64,000 nucleotides of DNA from an uncultured Eubacteriales bacterium. GTDB taxonomy: Bacteria > Bacillota > Clostridia > Tissierellales > Peptoniphilaceae. Of the stretch, positions 28,820 through 39,132 are shown in pieces. Position 1 is the stretch's first letter, and the number at the start of each line of letters is the position of its first letter. The DNA is taken from the NCBI GenBank assembly GCA_900540185.1, contig UQFH01000002.1:165299-229298 (forward strand), written 5' to 3'. Under the pieces are notes generated by a model, which worked only from the letters and a program-made list of their open reading frames with translations, was not told where the DNA came from and did not search any database. Made by a program: the position numbers and the translations under genes.

Positions 28820-29015
28820 GGAAATTCGACAATTATCGGATCAAGAATTACAAGCTAAACTTCAAGAATTGAAAGCAGAGCTCTTCAATCTTCGTTTTCA
28901 AGCTGTAACCGGTGGTCTGGAAAATCCTATGAGGATTCGTATTGTTAGAAAAGAAATTGCAAAGATTAAGACTATTGAGAGCGAAAGAGCTCTTGGAATA
29001 AGGAAGGAGGCTTAA
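28809..29015 (+). CDS. rpmC: 50S ribosomal protein L29
   Basis: The 68-residue helical protein starts at the ATG at 28809 ([15 protein letters not shown]), 11 bp inside the end of rplP; a GTG at 28800 is an alternative. It has the L29 core [36 protein letters not shown]29 lies by L23 at the tunnel exit. Confidence 0.95.
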   Translation: MKIKEIRQLSDQELQAKLQELKAELFNLRFQAVTGGLENPMRIRIVRKEIAKIKTIESERALGIRKEA

Positions 29016-29019
29016 GGTT

Positions 29020-29274
29020 ATGGAAAGAAATTTAAGAAAATCCAGGATCGGTATCGTTACAAGCGATAAGATGGACAAGACGATCACAGTTAAAGTTGAA
29101 ACCAAAGTCGCTCACCCTGTTTATAAAAAGAGAATTAATCGTACAACAGTTTTTAAAGCTCATGATGAACAAAACCAAGCTAAGATCGGTGACAAGGTTC
29201 AAATTATGGAAACAAGACCTTTGTCAAAAACTAAGAGATGGCGCCTCGTTCAAATCATTGAGGAAGCACGTTAA
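29020..29274 (+). CDS. rpsQ: 30S ribosomal protein S17
   Basis: The 84-residue OB-fold protein, [20 protein letters not shown], has the S17 motif [18 protein letters not shown] and [20 protein letters not shown]. It is a primary 16S rRNA binder. The ATG is 4 bp after the rpmC stop. Confidence 0.97.
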   Translation: MERNLRKSRIGIVTSDKMDKTITVKVETKVAHPVYKKRINRTTVFKAHDEQNQAKIGDKVQIMETRPLSKTKRWRLVQIIEEAR

Positions 29275-29287
29275 TTAAGGAGGAATT

Positions 29288-29656
29288 ATGATACAACAAG
29301 AAAGTCGCATGAGAGTTGCTGATAACTCAGGTGCTAAAGAAGTCCTCGTTATTAAGGTTCTCGGAGGAACAAGAAGAAAGATCGCATCTGTTGGGGATAT
29401 TGTAGTTGTTGCTGTCAAAAGTGCAACACCCGGCGGAGTTGTAAAAAAAGGTGATGTTCAAAAAGCTGTTATTGTCAGAACAGTTCGTCCTGTAAGACGT
29501 CCTGACGGCAGTTACATTTCTTTCGATGACAACGCATGCGTTATTATAAAAGATGACAAGAACCCGGTTGGCACCCGTATTTTCGGGCCTGTCACAAGAG
29601 AGCTAAGAAAAAATGATTTCATGAAGATCGTTTCACTTGCTCCGGAAGTACTATAA
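29288..29656 (+). CDS. rplN: 50S ribosomal protein L14
   Basis: The 122-residue protein starts [20 protein letters not shown] and has the L14 signature [20 protein letters not shown] and [11 protein letters not shown]. It forms an intersubunit bridge and the binding site of RsfS. AAGGAGG precedes the start. Confidence 0.98.
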   Translation: MIQQESRMRVADNSGAKEVLVIKVLGGTRRKIASVGDIVVVAVKSATPGGVVKKGDVQKAVIVRTVRPVRRPDGSYISFDDNACVIIKDDKNPVGTRIFGPVTRELRKNDFMKIVSLAPEVL

Positions 29657-29666
29657 GGAGTTTCAT

Positions 29667-29978
29667 ATGAAGATTAGAAAAGATGATACAGTAATAGTAA
29701 TTGCCGGTAAGGATAAAGGAAAAACCGGAAAGGTTTTGCGTTCTTTCCCACAAGAAAAGAAGGTTATTGTTGAAGGTGTAAATATTCAAGTTAAACACCA
29801 AAAACCTATGGGACCACAAAAACCGGGCGGACTTGTTAAGAGAGAAGGCAAGATAGATGTTTCAAATGTTATGTATTACGATACATCGGCAAAGAAACGT
29901 TCAAGAATCGGCTATAAGTTCCTTGAAGATGGCACTAAAGTAAGATTTAGAAAATCTGATGGCGAAGTTATAGACTAG
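29667..29978 (+). CDS. rplX: 50S ribosomal protein L24
   Basis: The ATG at 29667 follows AAGGAG; a more upstream in-frame ATG lies inside rplN and was rejected. The 103-residue protein [20 protein letters not shown] has the KOW motif and the L24 core. It starts 23S rRNA assembly. Confidence 0.97.
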   Translation: MKIRKDDTVIVIAGKDKGKTGKVLRSFPQEKKVIVEGVNIQVKHQKPMGPQKPGGLVKREGKIDVSNVMYYDTSAKKRSRIGYKFLEDGTKVRFRKSDGEVID

Positions 29979-29991
29979 GAGGATGATATAG

Positions 29992-30534
29992 ATGGCTCCA
30001 AGATTATTAGAAAAATATAAAAATGAAGTAGTTTCTCAAATGGTTGAGAAATTTGGATACAAGAATATAAACGAAGTTCCAAAGCTTGAAAAGATTACTT
30101 TAAACGTTGGTTTGGGTAAGGCAAAGGACAATCCGAAGATGTTGGATGCAATTGTAAAGGAATTGGCTCTTATTTCAGGTCAAGCTCCTGTTGTAACCCA
30201 CGCAAGAAAGTCTATTGCTAACTTTAAACTTCGTGAAGGTATGAAGATAGGTGCAAAGGTTACTCTAAGAGGCGACAAGATGTATTACTTCTTAGATAAG
30301 TTTGTAAATATCTCTTTGCCACGTGTTAGAGACTTCAGAGGGGTTAGCGACAGAAGTTTTGACGGTCGTGGAAATTATGCTACGGGTGTCAGAGAACAAT
30401 TGATTTTCCCTGAAATCATTTATGACGAAGTTGAAGAAATACACGGTATGGACATCGTTATTGTTACAACGGCTAAGACAGACGAGGAAGCAAAAGAATT
30501 ACTAAGACTTCTCGGTATGCCGTTTAGAAAGTAA
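29992..30534 (+). CDS. rplE: 50S ribosomal protein L5
   Basis: The 180-residue protein has the L5 motif [38 protein letters not shown] and [20 protein letters not shown]. It anchors 5S rRNA in the central protuberance. AGGAGG precedes the start. Confidence 0.98.
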   Translation: MAPRLLEKYKNEVVSQMVEKFGYKNINEVPKLEKITLNVGLGKAKDNPKMLDAIVKELALISGQAPVVTHARKSIANFKLREGMKIGAKVTLRGDKMYYFLDKFVNISLPRVRDFRGVSDRSFDGRGNYATGVREQLIFPEIIYDEVEEIHGMDIVIVTTAKTDEEAKELLRLLGMPFRK

Positions 30535-30545
30535 GGAGGATTTTA

Positions 30546-30731
30546 ATGGCAAAGAAATCAAAGATAGCAAGTCAAAAGAGAACTCCTAAATTCTCTTCAA
30601 GACAATACAATCGTTGCAAGATTTGTGGAAGACCACACGCCTATCTAAGAAAATATGGTATCTGCCGTATTTGTTTTAGAGAACTCGCTTACAAGGGTGA
30701 AATTCCTGGAGTAAGAAAGGCAAGCTGGTAA
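30546..30731 (+). CDS. rpsN: 30S ribosomal protein S14, zinc-binding type Z
   Basis: The 61-residue protein has the CxxC-x12-CxxC zinc site ([18 protein letters not shown] and RICF), which marks the short zinc-dependent form of S14. It binds in the 30S head. AAGGAGG precedes the ATG. Confidence 0.97.
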   Translation: MAKKSKIASQKRTPKFSSRQYNRCKICGRPHAYLRKYGICRICFRELAYKGEIPGVRKASW

Positions 30732-30750
30732 GCTTTGAAGGAGGTAAATT

Positions 30751-31146
30751 ATGTTAACTGATCCTATTGCAGATATGCTTACGAGAATTAGAAATGCAAA
30801 TAGCCAAAGGCACGAATTCGTAGACATTCCGGCTAGTAAAATTAAAGTTTCGATTGCTGAAATTCTAAAAGATGAAGGTTACATCAAGGATTTTGAAGTT
30901 CTTGAAGACGGAGTTTCTAAGACAATTCGTATTGCTTTGAAATATATTAATAGTAAAGAAAGAGTTATTTCAGGAATTAGAAGAATTTCTAAACCTGGTT
31001 TAAGAATTTATGTAAATTCAACTGAACTGCCAAGAGTTTTAGGCGGACTCGGTATTGCCATTATTTCCACATCTAAGGGAATTATGACAGACAGAGACGC
31101 TCGTGCTCAAAAGGTTGGCGGCGAAGTTATTTGCTACGTATGGTAA
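30751..31146 (+). CDS. rpsH: 30S ribosomal protein S8
   Basis: The 131-residue protein [20 protein letters not shown] has the S8 C-terminal signature [20 protein letters not shown] and GGEVICYVW. It is a central-domain assembly protein and in many bacteria the spc operon repressor. GAAGGAGG precedes the start. Confidence 0.98.
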   Translation: MLTDPIADMLTRIRNANSQRHEFVDIPASKIKVSIAEILKDEGYIKDFEVLEDGVSKTIRIALKYINSKERVISGIRRISKPGLRIYVNSTELPRVLGGLGIAIISTSKGIMTDRDARAQKVGGEVICYVW

Positions 31147-31156
31147 GGAGGAAATT

Positions 31157-31693
31157 ATGAGTAGAATCGGATTAAAACCAATTGCAATTCCTTCAGGCTG
31201 TACTGTAGATATTAACGACAGAACTGTTAAGGTTAAGGGACCTAAGGGAGAACTTTCTTTCACAGCTGTTAAGGAAATGAGTTTTGAAATTAAAGATAAT
31301 GAAATCCATGTAATCAGAGCTGACGAAACAAAAAGAGTCAGAAGTCTTCACGGTTTGACAAGAAGTCTTGTTGCAAATATGGTTGAAGGTGTTACAGAAG
31401 GATTTAAGAAGGAATTAAAGATTATCGGAACCGGTTACAGAGCTAGTATGAACGGTAAAAAATTGGGTCTTACCCTCGGTTTTTCACATCCACTCGATGT
31501 TGAAGTTCCTGCAGGTTTGACTGTTGAAACACCGGACAACTTAACTATTGTAATTTCAGGTGCTGATAAACAACAAGTCGGACAATTTGCGGCTCTTGTA
31601 AGAGGTTACAGACCACCTGAACCATATCTAGGAAAAGGTGTTCGTTACGTCGATGAACATGTACGTCGTAAAGTCGGTAAGACAGGTAAGTAG
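31157..31693 (+). CDS. rplF: 50S ribosomal protein L6
   Basis: The start at 31157 (MSRIGLKPIAIPSG) follows AAGGAGG; an upstream in-frame start lies in rpsH. The 178-residue protein has two L6 repeats and the C-terminal RGYRPPEPYLGKGVRYVDEH. It lies near the factor-binding site. Confidence 0.98.
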   Translation: MSRIGLKPIAIPSGCTVDINDRTVKVKGPKGELSFTAVKEMSFEIKDNEIHVIRADETKRVRSLHGLTRSLVANMVEGVTEGFKKELKIIGTGYRASMNGKKLGLTLGFSHPLDVEVPAGLTVETPDNLTIVISGADKQQVGQFAALVRGYRPPEPYLGKGVRYVDEHVRRKVGKTGK

Positions 31694-31705
31694 GAGGTCT
31701 TTTAA

Positions 31706-32068
31706 ATGATAAAAAAAGTTGATAAGAATCAAACTCGTATAAAAAGACATCTTCGCGTAAGAAACAAGGTAAACGGTACTGCTGAAAGACCAAGACTTTG
31801 TGTTAGAAGAAGTTCTAAACATATTTACGCTCAAATCATTGATGATGTTGAAATGAGGACACTCGCTGCTGCTTCATCCCTAGACAAGGAATTGGGTCTT
31901 GAACACACAGGAAACAAAGAAGCTGCTAAAAAAGTCGGCGAACTCATTGCAAAGCGTGCTATTAGTAACGGCATCAAGGAAGTAGTATTCGACAGAGGCG
32001 GATATGTTTACCACGGACGCGTTAAAGAATTGGCTGAAGGCGCTAGAGAAGCCGGACTCGACTTCTAG
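31706..32068 (+). CDS. rplR: 50S ribosomal protein L18
   Basis: The 120-residue protein has the basic N-terminus [20 protein letters not shown] and the C-terminal [20 protein letters not shown]. It binds 5S rRNA with L5. TAGGAGG precedes the ATG. Confidence 0.98.
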   Translation: MIKKVDKNQTRIKRHLRVRNKVNGTAERPRLCVRRSSKHIYAQIIDDVEMRTLAAASSLDKELGLEHTGNKEAAKKVGELIAKRAISNGIKEVVFDRGGYVYHGRVKELAEGAREAGLDF

Positions 32069-32082
32069 AAGGAGGTATTACT

Positions 32083-32586
32083 TTGACTGAGAGAATTAAT
32101 CACGAAGAACTCGATTTACAAGAAAGAGTTGTTGCAATCAACAGAGTTTCAAAGACTGTTAAAGGTGGTAAGAACTTCAGATTTGCCGCACTTGTTGTTG
32201 TCGGAGACCAAAAGTCTCACGTCGGCGTCGGAATGGGTAAAGCACTTGAAGTTCCTGAAGCTATCAGAAAAGCTGTTGCTGATGCAAAGAAAAATATGAT
32301 CGAGGTTGCTATTCAAGATACAACAATTCCACACGAAATCATCGGAAGATACGGTGCAGGCAGTGTACTTCTAAAGCCTTCCAAAGAAGGTACCGGAGTT
32401 ATTGCGGGAGCAGCTGTTCGTGCAGTTTGTGAACTTGCAGGTATCAAAGATATTCGTACGAAATGTTTAGGAAGTAACAACCCAAGAAACGTTGTTAATG
32501 CAACAATGAACGGCCTACAATCTTTGAAACGTCCTGAAGACGTTGCAAAAATGAGAGGCAAAACATTGGATGAAATATTAGGTTAG
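32083..32586 (+). CDS. rpsE: 30S ribosomal protein S5
   Basis: The 167-residue protein starts with TTG at 32083, 7 nt after AAGGAGG (32069-32075). It has the S5 motif [20 protein letters not shown] and the second domain [20 protein letters not shown]. It acts in decoding accuracy. Confidence 0.97.
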   Translation: MTERINHEELDLQERVVAINRVSKTVKGGKNFRFAALVVVGDQKSHVGVGMGKALEVPEAIRKAVADAKKNMIEVAIQDTTIPHEIIGRYGAGSVLLKPSKEGTGVIAGAAVRAVCELAGIKDIRTKCLGSNNPRNVVNATMNGLQSLKRPEDVAKMRGKTLDEILG

Positions 32587-32596
32587 GAGGCGTCTT

Positions 32597-32773
32597 ATGG
32601 CTACAATTAAAATTAGACAAAAGAGAAGTCTCATCGGTAAACCCGAAAGTCACAGAAGGATTGTTAAAGCTTTAGGTCTTCACAGAATCGGCCACGTAGT
32701 TGAAACAACCGATACTCCACAAATTAGAGGAATGATCAACAAGGTTCAACACATTGTTGAGGTTATTGACTAG
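32597..32773 (+). CDS. rpmD: 50S ribosomal protein L30
   Basis: This 58-residue gene, between rpsE and rplO, starts at the ATG 9 bases after GGAGG. The product begins MATIKIRQKRSLIGKPESH and contains ALGLHRIGHVVETTDTPQIR, the L30 signature. It ends at TAG 32771-32773. Confidence 0.97.
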   Translation: MATIKIRQKRSLIGKPESHRRIVKALGLHRIGHVVETTDTPQIRGMINKVQHIVEVID

Positions 32774-32782
32774 GAGGGAATT

Positions 32783-33217
32783 ATGGATCTAAGTAATTTA
32801 AAAGGACTTAAGAGAACTTCCAAGAAAAGAGTTGGAAGAGGAATCGGTTCAGGAATGGGAAAAACTTCTACTCGCGGTATGAAGGGTCAAAATTCCAGAA
32901 GCGGTGGAGGCACACGTCCGGGATTTGAAGGGGGCCAAATGCCACTTTTCAGACGTTTGCCGAAAAGAGGATTTACAAACATATGGAGAACAGATTATTC
33001 AATCGTTAATGTTTCTGATCTTGAAGCATTTGACAACGGTCAAACAGTTGACAAGGCTGCAATGATCGAAAAAGGACTTGTACACAGAAGTGTCGGTGCT
33101 ATTAAAATTTTAGGCGAAGGAGATTTATCCAAAAAGCTTAATGTAAAAGCACAAAAGTTCAGCAAGTCTGCACAAGAAAAGATTGAAAAAGCTGGTGGAA
33201 CAGCTGAGGTGATCTAA
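32783..33217 (+). CDS. rplO: 50S ribosomal protein L15
   Basis: The 144-residue protein has the glycine- and arginine-rich N-terminus ([20 protein letters not shown], then GQNSRSGGG) and the C-terminal [20 protein letters not shown]. It is a late assembly protein. The stop overlaps the secY start by one base. Confidence 0.98.
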   Translation: MDLSNLKGLKRTSKKRVGRGIGSGMGKTSTRGMKGQNSRSGGGTRPGFEGGQMPLFRRLPKRGFTNIWRTDYSIVNVSDLEAFDNGQTVDKAAMIEKGLVHRSVGAIKILGEGDLSKKLNVKAQKFSKSAQEKIEKAGGTAEVI

Positions 33218-34491
33218 TGTTTAAAACATTAAGAGACGCATGGAAAGTCAAGGAAATAAGAAACAAAATGCTTTTTACATTATTTTGTCTCTTTATTTTC
33301 CGCTTAGGAAGTCATATACCGGCACCATTTATTGATAAGTCACAAATCGCAAAGATTTTTGAAAGTGCAGGACAAAGTGTTCTCGGATTTTTGGACTTGA
33401 TGGCCGGTGGTTCGCTCTCCAATATGAGTATATTTGCCATGAATATTTATCCATATATCACGGCGTCAATTATTATCCAACTTCTTACAGTTGCAATTCC
33501 TAAACTTGAAGAACTTGCAAAAGAAGGAGAAGAAGGAAGAAGAAAACTCAATAATATTACAAGAGTTACAGGTGTTGTTTTGGCACTCATTCAATCTATG
33601 GGTACAGTTTTCGGACTATACAGCAAGGCTGTTACAGCAACCGGATTCATTCAAAACTCACTCATTATTATAACATTAGTAGCCGGTACAAGTTTCCTTG
33701 TATGGCTCGGAGACAGAATTACAGAAAACGGAGTTGGAAACGGTATTTCACTTATTATCTTCGTTGGTATCGTTGCAAGATTACCTGAAACTTTGATGAA
33801 GAATTTCAGACTTGCACAAGCAGGTGTAACATCATGGATTGCTGTTATCATTTATCTTTTGATTATGATTGCAATTGTTGCATTTGTTGTTATTATCCAA
33901 GAAGGTGAAAGAAGGGTTCCGGTCCAATATGCAAAGCGTGTTGTTGGAAGAAGAGTTTATGGCGGACAAGCTACACATATTCCAATTAAGGTTAATATGG
34001 CTTCAGTTATGCCTGTTATCTTCGCATCGACATTTATGCAAATTCCTGCAACAATTGCTCTTTTCTCAAAGGGTGGTTTTGCAAATTTCCTACACAATTG
34101 GTTAACACAAGACGGTAAATTCGGTTTTTGGATTTATCTTATCATAAATTTTGTGCTTATTGTATTCTTTACGTATTTCTACAATGCAATTCAATTTAAC
34201 ACAGTTGAATATGCAAAGAATATTCAATCACAAGGCGGTTTCATTCCGGGAATCAGACCTGGAAAGCCGACAAGTCAATTCCTTTCAAGAACTGTTAACA
34301 GAATAACGTTCATCGGTGGACTTGCACTTGCTATTTTATCAAGCTTACCGCTATTACTATCACACTTTTCAAACCTTGACGTTGCTTTCCAAGGAACAGG
34401 GATGATCATCGTGGTAGGTGTTGCACTCGAAACTGTACAACAAATTGAAGCACAAATGACCATGCGTCACTATAAAGGATTTTTAGGCTAA
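33217..34491 (+). CDS. secY: Preprotein translocase subunit SecY
   Basis: The 424-residue membrane protein has ten predicted membrane segments with SecY signatures: [47 protein letters not shown] and [19 protein letters not shown] (cytoplasmic loop contacting SecA and ribosome). It forms the protein-conducting channel. It is coupled to rplO (TAATG) and to adk. Confidence 0.98.
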   Translation: MFKTLRDAWKVKEIRNKMLFTLFCLFIFRLGSHIPAPFIDKSQIAKIFESAGQSVLGFLDLMAGGSLSNMSIFAMNIYPYITASIIIQLLTVAIPKLEELAKEGEEGRRKLNNITRVTGVVLALIQSMGTVFGLYSKAVTATGFIQNSLIIITLVAGTSFLVWLGDRITENGVGNGISLIIFVGIVARLPETLMKNFRLAQAGVTSWIAVIIYLLIMIAIVAFVVIIQEGERRVPVQYAKRVVGRRVYGGQATHIPIKVNMASVMPVIFASTFMQIPATIALFSKGGFANFLHNWLTQDGKFGFWIYLIINFVLIVFFTYFYNAIQFNTVEYAKNIQSQGGFIPGIRPGKPTSQFLSRTVNRITFIGGLALAILSSLPLLLSHFSNLDVAFQGTGMIIVVGVALETVQQIEAQMTMRHYKGFLG

Positions 34492-35132
34492 TGAGACTAA
34501 TATTATTAGGTGCACCGGGTGCCGGAAAAGGCACTCAAGCTATAGAAATTAAAGAAGAATTTAGTATTCCACATATTTCAACAGGTGACATTTTTAGAGC
34601 AAATATTAAAGATGGAACAGAGCTTGGTAAAAAAGCAAAGGGATATATGGATGAAGGTAAACTTGTTCCTGACGAGCTGACAATTGAACTTGTGAAAGAC
34701 AGACTAAGAAAAGACGATGCAAAGAAGGGCTTTTTGTTGGATGGCTTTCCAAGAACAATTCCTCAAGCTGAAGCGCTTGACGGATTTTTGAAAGAAGAAG
34801 GAATCAAGCTTGACAGAGTTGTTAATATAGATGTAGACAAGAGTGTTCTACTTGACAGGATCACGGGTCGCCGTGTATGCAAAGATTGCAAGGCAAGCTT
34901 CCACATTGCCTTTAATCCTCCAAAGAAGGAAAACGTTTGTGACCACTGCGGAGGCGAGCTCATTCAAAGGGCTGATGATAATGAAGAAACGGTTAAGAAT
35001 CGTATAGGTGTGTACGAAAGAGAAACCAGTCCATTAATCGACTATTACAACAAACAAGGACTTGTCCTTAACATTGATGGTAACAAGAGTCCAAAAGAAG
35101 TTACAAAAGAAATCTTCGAGGGTCTTAAGTAA
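34491..35132 (+). CDS. adk: Adenylate kinase, zinc-LID type
   Basis: The 213-residue kinase has the P-loop [10 protein letters not shown] near the start, [28 protein letters not shown] and a LID with four cysteines (CKDC and CDHC), the zinc-binding form common in Gram-positive bacteria. It converts ATP + AMP to two ADP. Its start overlaps the secY stop. Confidence 0.98.
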   Translation: MRLILLGAPGAGKGTQAIEIKEEFSIPHISTGDIFRANIKDGTELGKKAKGYMDEGKLVPDELTIELVKDRLRKDDAKKGFLLDGFPRTIPQAEALDGFLKEEGIKLDRVVNIDVDKSVLLDRITGRRVCKDCKASFHIAFNPPKKENVCDHCGGELIQRADDNEETVKNRIGVYERETSPLIDYYNKQGLVLNIDGNKSPKEVTKEIFEGLK

Positions 35133-35135
35133 TCA

Positions 35136-35402
35136 ATGATAGAGAAGATAGTACCCGGACAAATTGTTAGAAGCAAGGCAGGTCACGATATGTTTAAACA
35201 TTTTGTGATTGTAGAAGTGGTTGATAATGATTTTGTTTTAATTTCAGATGGAAAAACCAGAAAGCTGGAAACGCCGAAGAAAAAGAAAATAAAACATTTG
35301 GCTATTTTAAATGACAATGCTTTTAAAGACGAATCATTTTCGTTAACAAACAAAAATTTAAAGAAACTAATGCAAAGGTACAACGAGGGGGACAAGTATT
35401 AA
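35136..35402 (+). CDS. KOW-domain RNA-binding protein (L14e-like)
   Basis: This 88-residue basic protein starts [19 protein letters not shown] and has a small KOW-like beta domain, followed by a lysine-rich helix. Similar genes lie between map and infA in many Clostridia and are annotated as ribosomal protein L14E/L6E/L27E-like. Here the map gene that normally precedes it is missing. The stop overlaps the infA start. Confidence 0.75.
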   Translation: MIEKIVPGQIVRSKAGHDMFKHFVIVEVVDNDFVLISDGKTRKLETPKKKKIKHLAILNDNAFKDESFSLTNKNLKKLMQRYNEGDKY

Positions 35403-35620
35403 TGTCAAAAAAGAATACTATTGAGGTTGAGGGCGTTGTTGTAGATGCTCTCCCTAATGCTATTTTTAAAGTAAAACTTGATAATGGTTATGAAATTATC
35501 GCGCATATTTCCGGTAAATTAAGAATGCACAATATTCGAGTTTTGCCGGGAGATAGAGTAAACTTGGAACTATCTCCATACGATCTTACCAAGGGCAGGA
35601 TCACATGGAGAAACAAATAA
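35402..35620 (+). CDS. infA: Translation initiation factor IF-1
   Basis: The 72-residue OB-fold protein has the IF-1 sequence [40 protein letters not shown] and [13 protein letters not shown]. It acts at the A site in initiation. GGGGG precedes the ATG. Confidence 0.98.
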   Translation: MSKKNTIEVEGVVVDALPNAIFKVKLDNGYEIIAHISGKLRMHNIRVLPGDRVNLELSPYDLTKGRITWRNK

Positions 35621-35639
35621 TTAAGGGGATGAAATAAAG

Positions 35640-35753
35640 ATGAAAGTAAGACCATCCGTAAAGAAAATTTGCGACAAATGCAAAATTATTAAAAGAGGCG
35701 GAAAAGTAATGGTAATCTGTGAAAACCCTAAACATAAACAAGTACAGGGTTAA
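35640..35753 (+). CDS. rpmJ: 50S ribosomal protein L36
   Basis: The ATG at 35640 opens a 37-codon frame, [20 protein letters not shown], ending in [10 protein letters not shown]. The CxxC-x12-C-x4-H pattern is the zinc site of the C+ form of L36. AAGGGG lies upstream. It is the expected neighbour of infA and rpsM. Confidence 0.97.
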   Translation: MKVRPSVKKICDKCKIIKRGGKVMVICENPKHKQVQG

Positions 35754-35767
35754 GGAGGCTAATTAAT

Positions 35768-36124
35768 ATGGCAAGAATTGCAGGTATCGACCTTCCTAGA
35801 GATAAAAGAATCGAAATCGGTTTAACATACATCTTCGGAATTGGTAGAGTTACTTCAAAGAAAATTTTGACAGATGCCGGAGTTGATCCGGATATTCGTG
35901 TACGTGATTTGACCGAAGCAGATGCTGCTAAAATCAGAACTGCTATGGAACATATAAAGGTTGAAGGAGATCTTCGCCGTGATGTTGCTCTTAATATTAA
36001 GAGACTTCGCGAAATCGGTTCATACAGAGGTCAACGTCATAAGAGAAGTCTTCCGGTAAGAGGACAAAGAACAAAGACGAACGCTAGGACAAGAAAAGGT
36101 CCGGGACAAGCCGGTAAAAAATAA
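35768..36124 (+). CDS. rpsM: 30S ribosomal protein S13
   Basis: The 118-residue protein [20 protein letters not shown] has the helix-turn-helix-like core and the C-terminal [17 protein letters not shown] tail that reaches the P-site tRNA. AAGGAGG precedes the start. Confidence 0.98.
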   Translation: MARIAGIDLPRDKRIEIGLTYIFGIGRVTSKKILTDAGVDPDIRVRDLTEADAAKIRTAMEHIKVEGDLRRDVALNIKRLREIGSYRGQRHKRSLPVRGQRTKTNARTRKGPGQAGKK

Positions 36125-36137
36125 GGAGGGATAAATC

Positions 36138-36536
36138 TTGGCAAGTAATAAAGGAAAGGCTACTAGAGTTAAAAGAAGAGCCAGAAAAAATATAGAAAAA
36201 GGTCAAGCCCATATCTCTTCATCATTTAACAATACAATGGTGTCTTTGACAGATATGCAAGGCAATCTGATTTCATGGGCAAGTGCCGGAGGACTCGGAT
36301 TTAGAGGCTCAAGAAAAAGTACTCCATTTGCTGCACAAGAAGCTGCTGAAACTGCTTCAAAGAAAGCAATGGAACATGGTTTAAAGACGGTGGAAGTTTA
36401 TGTTAAAGGACCTGGTTCAGGAAGAGAAGCTGCTATCAGAGCTCTTCAAGCATCAGGACTTGAAGTTACATCTATCAAAGACGTAACACCTATTCCACAT
36501 AACGGATGCAGACCTCCTAAACGCAGAAGAGTTTAG
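36138..36536 (+). CDS. rpsK: 30S ribosomal protein S11
   Basis: The 132-residue protein starts with TTG at 36138, supported by AAGGAGGG just upstream. It has [37 protein letters not shown] and the C-terminal [16 protein letters not shown]. It shapes the 30S platform. The rpsD gene that usually follows in Clostridia is not here; rpoA comes next. Confidence 0.97.
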   Translation: MASNKGKATRVKRRARKNIEKGQAHISSSFNNTMVSLTDMQGNLISWASAGGLGFRGSRKSTPFAAQEAAETASKKAMEHGLKTVEVYVKGPGSGREAAIRALQASGLEVTSIKDVTPIPHNGCRPPKRRRV

Positions 36537-36563
36537 GGATTAATCTTGCAAGGAGGGAACCTT

Positions 36564-37517
36564 ATGGAAATTGAAAAGCCTATTATCGAAATTTTAGATA
36601 TGAGCGAGGACAAGAGCTACGCTAAAATCTCTATCGAGCCGCTTGAAAGAGGATATGGAACTACTTTAGGAAACTCAATGAGAAGGGTACTTCTATCAAG
36701 TCTTCCGGGAAGCAGCATTTCTAATATTCGAATTCAAGGAGTTCTTCATGAATTTTCAACTATTGAAGGTGTTTATGAAGATGTTCCGGAAATTATTCTA
36801 AATATAAAGAACTTGGCTATAAAAAGCTATACAAAAGAACCACAAAAACTTCTTATCGATGTAAAGGGCCCGAAGGAAGTTACAGGGGCGGACATTATTA
36901 CAGGAACGGACTGTGATATTATTAATAAAGATTTAAAAATCGCAACCGTAAATAAAAATGGACACCTAGTCATTGAAATGGACCTTACACACGGCAGAGG
37001 TTATGTGCTCCAAGAAAAGAATAAAGAAGCTTTAAAAGAATCCACATCCATAGGGGATATTCCAATCGACTCAGAATTTACACCTGTAAAGAAAGTGAAT
37101 TTCAAAATTGAAAACACTAGAGTCGGACAAATTACAGACTATGACAGATTGGTTTTGGAAATTTGGACGAATGGAACCATAAACGCGGATGAAGCGGCCT
37201 CCTTGGGCGCAAGAATTTTAATCGAACATTTAAGTCTCATAAGCGGTCTATGCGAAAATATGGACCAAGGTGGGATATTAAAATTAAGAGATGATCGTGC
37301 AAAGCAAAGATATTTGAAGATGTCAATTGAAGAACTTGATTTGAGCGTTCGTTCATTCAACAGTTTGAAGAGAGCAAACATCAACACAGTTGCTGAACTT
37401 ACAGAAAAGTCGGAAGACGATATGTTAAAAGTCAGAAACCTTGGAAGAAAAAGTTTGGAAGAAGTCATCAACAAATTGGCTGAATACGGTCTTAGTTTAA
37501 AAGAAACTGAAAGTTAA
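36564..37517 (+). CDS. rpoA: DNA-directed RNA polymerase subunit alpha
   Basis: The start at 36564 (MEIEKPIIEILDMSEDKSYA) follows AAGGAGGG. The 317-residue protein has the N-terminal assembly domain with GYGTTLGNSMRRVLLSSLPG and the C-terminal domain with ELTEKSEDDMLKVRNLGRKS that binds UP elements and activators. It is the only RNA polymerase gene in the window. Confidence 0.98.
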   Translation: MEIEKPIIEILDMSEDKSYAKISIEPLERGYGTTLGNSMRRVLLSSLPGSSISNIRIQGVLHEFSTIEGVYEDVPEIILNIKNLAIKSYTKEPQKLLIDVKGPKEVTGADIITGTDCDIINKDLKIATVNKNGHLVIEMDLTHGRGYVLQEKNKEALKESTSIGDIPIDSEFTPVKKVNFKIENTRVGQITDYDRLVLEIWTNGTINADEAASLGARILIEHLSLISGLCENMDQGGILKLRDDRAKQRYLKMSIEELDLSVRSFNSLKRANINTVAELTEKSEDDMLKVRNLGRKSLEEVINKLAEYGLSLKETES

Positions 37518-37529
37518 GGAGGGTTATTA

Positions 37530-37868
37530 ATGGCACAAAGAAAGCTTGGCAGAAGATCTGACCACAGAATGGCAATGCTTAGAAACCTTACAACCTCTCT
37601 CTTATTAAATGGACGTGTTGTTACAACAGTCACAAGAGCAAAAGAATTGAGAAAACTTGCAGATAATATGATTACTCTTGGTAAAAGAGGCGATCTTCAC
37701 GCAATAAGACAAGTCAATTCTTTCCTATTTAATAATGAAGCGGCAAAGAAGGTTTTCACTGAATACAATACTAAATATGCCGATAGAAAAGGTGGATACA
37801 CAAGAATCATTAAAACAGGTGTTCGTCGTGGCGATGCATCGGAAATGTGTATTATTGAATTGGTATAA
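37530..37868 (+). CDS. rplQ: 50S ribosomal protein L17
   Basis: The 112-residue protein [20 protein letters not shown] has the L17 signature [20 protein letters not shown] and [20 protein letters not shown]. It ends the superoperon and is followed by a terminator. Confidence 0.98.
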   Translation: MAQRKLGRRSDHRMAMLRNLTTSLLLNGRVVTTVTRAKELRKLADNMITLGKRGDLHAIRQVNSFLFNNEAAKKVFTEYNTKYADRKGGYTRIIKTGVRRGDASEMCIIELV

Positions 37869-37874
37869 GATATT

Positions 37875-37902
37875 TAAAAAAGGGGCGTTTTGCTCCTTTT
37901 TT
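37875..37902 (+). terminator. Terminator of the ribosomal superoperon
   Basis: AAAAAAGGGGC, loop GTTTT, GCTCCTTTTTTT forms an 11- to 12-bp stem directly followed by a T-tract, 7 bp after the rplQ stop. Confidence 0.88.
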
Positions 37903-38130
37903 TATTTGCGGCTATTTGCGGTCTATTTTGCGACCTGCTTGCAAACTTCAATTATTTGATTGCTCGGAGTGCAAATGAGCACACCTGCGCAATCAAAAAT
38001 TGAGTTTGCGACGCATCTCATCAAAATATCCTCGCAAATAACGGCGGAGATTAAATGTAGAAAATGGCAAACGCCGCCGTAGCGGTGACCGTTTTTTTTC
38101 GTGTGAAAAGGTGTATCGCCGCAATTGAAG
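37903..38130. repeat. Dispersed palindromic repeats after rplQ
   Basis: The segment 37984-38037 (CCTGCGCAATCAAAAATTGA, then GCGACGCATCTCATCAAAAT) closely matches 8995-9051. It begins and ends with TTTGCG/CGCAAA arms. The segment 38053-38127 carries the unit TAGAAAATGGCAAAC, GTAGCGGTGACC and GGTGTATCGCCGC that recurs at 39.28-39.39 kb and inverted at 23.2 kb. No gene is apparent. Confidence 0.8.
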
Positions 38131-38550
38131 TGCAATATAAATTTAGAAAAATTAAAAGTCTACTTTTTGGAAATACGTTTAATAAGTAATGATAAGATTA
38201 TTAAATAATAGTATGTCTATAAATAAATCAAATATTTTGACTTGATTTTTTTTTGAAAAGGTTTATAATATAAATATGCGAAAATCATTCTTATAATAAA
38301 TCTATTTGTTAAAAGAATATTTTTAATGATGGTCAGTTTTATAAGTCTGTAAATTATGAAGATAATTTTTCAAGATGAATACAAGCTGAGTACAAAGCAA
38401 TAAAAATATATAATTTAATGTTATACTTTTTGTCAGTATAAAGTTGGAAAAGAATTATAAGAGAAGTGGAAGACTTTAATGTGTGGAAAGTGGGACGAAA
38501 GGAAGGAACTTGCAAGAAAATAATAATATTTCATTAGGAAGGAGATTAAC
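38131..38550. promoter_or_regulatory. A+T-rich leader of the lipoprotein gene with a possible promoter
   Basis: No gene is seen. TTGATT at 38242-38247 and TATAAT at 38264-38269 (16-bp spacer) could be a promoter, leaving a leader of about 270 nt before the lipoprotein start; a nearer promoter may exist around 38420-38450, but the hexamers there are weak. The lipoprotein ATG follows GAAGGAG. Confidence 0.4.
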
Positions 38551-39132
38551 ATGCAAAGAAAATTTAGAGAAAGAGTATTAATATTTTTATCGATATCCAT
38601 GGCATCAATGCTATTTGGATGCGATTCAAATAACGGTACGAAAGACAATTCAAAGAGTGATGATTTCAGAAATTTTGAGGTCACCTTTTACAAAGAACAG
38701 CTTGCGGATGATTTTTACAATAACGGAGATTGGTTTTTTGTAAATGATGAAGTTTTTAAGGAGAATTTTTTTGAACTGCAAAAGGACAATAAACCCGAAT
38801 TGAGCGAAAATCTTTCGAGTAAATTGGAATATAAAATAAAAAAGGCCGACAGCTATAGAATTGTATTTCCGGAAAATGGATTGATTGGAGAGTGGACGAT
38901 TGAGGACGGGGTGGAAGCGACGGAAATAGTTTATTCTATTCCGGGAGACGTAAGAGATGAGTTTAAAACCGGGCCGATGGGCAAATCGACTATAAACCAT
39001 CAATTCTATATTGAAAATCCTAAAGATATTAAGAGTATAAGATTTAAGCTTTTGGACAGAAGAGATGTGGATGCGGACGATTCGTTTGAAGAAGCGGAGG
39101 CGAAAGTGGAAGTTGTGTTTGAAGTGGAATAG
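38551..39132 (+). CDS. Small lipoprotein of unknown function
   Basis: The 193-residue protein has a signal peptide with lipobox LFGC (Cys at about residue 25), then a short Asn/Ser/Asp linker and a mixed alpha/beta domain. The C-terminal part (IRFKLLDRRDVDADDSFEEA) is acidic. No family is recognised. It stands alone between repeat clusters. Confidence 0.7.
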   Translation: MQRKFRERVLIFLSISMASMLFGCDSNNGTKDNSKSDDFRNFEVTFYKEQLADDFYNNGDWFFVNDEVFKENFFELQKDNKPELSENLSSKLEYKIKKADSYRIVFPENGLIGEWTIEDGVEATEIVYSIPGDVRDEFKTGPMGKSTINHQFYIENPKDIKSIRFKLLDRRDVDADDSFEEAEAKVEVVFEVE

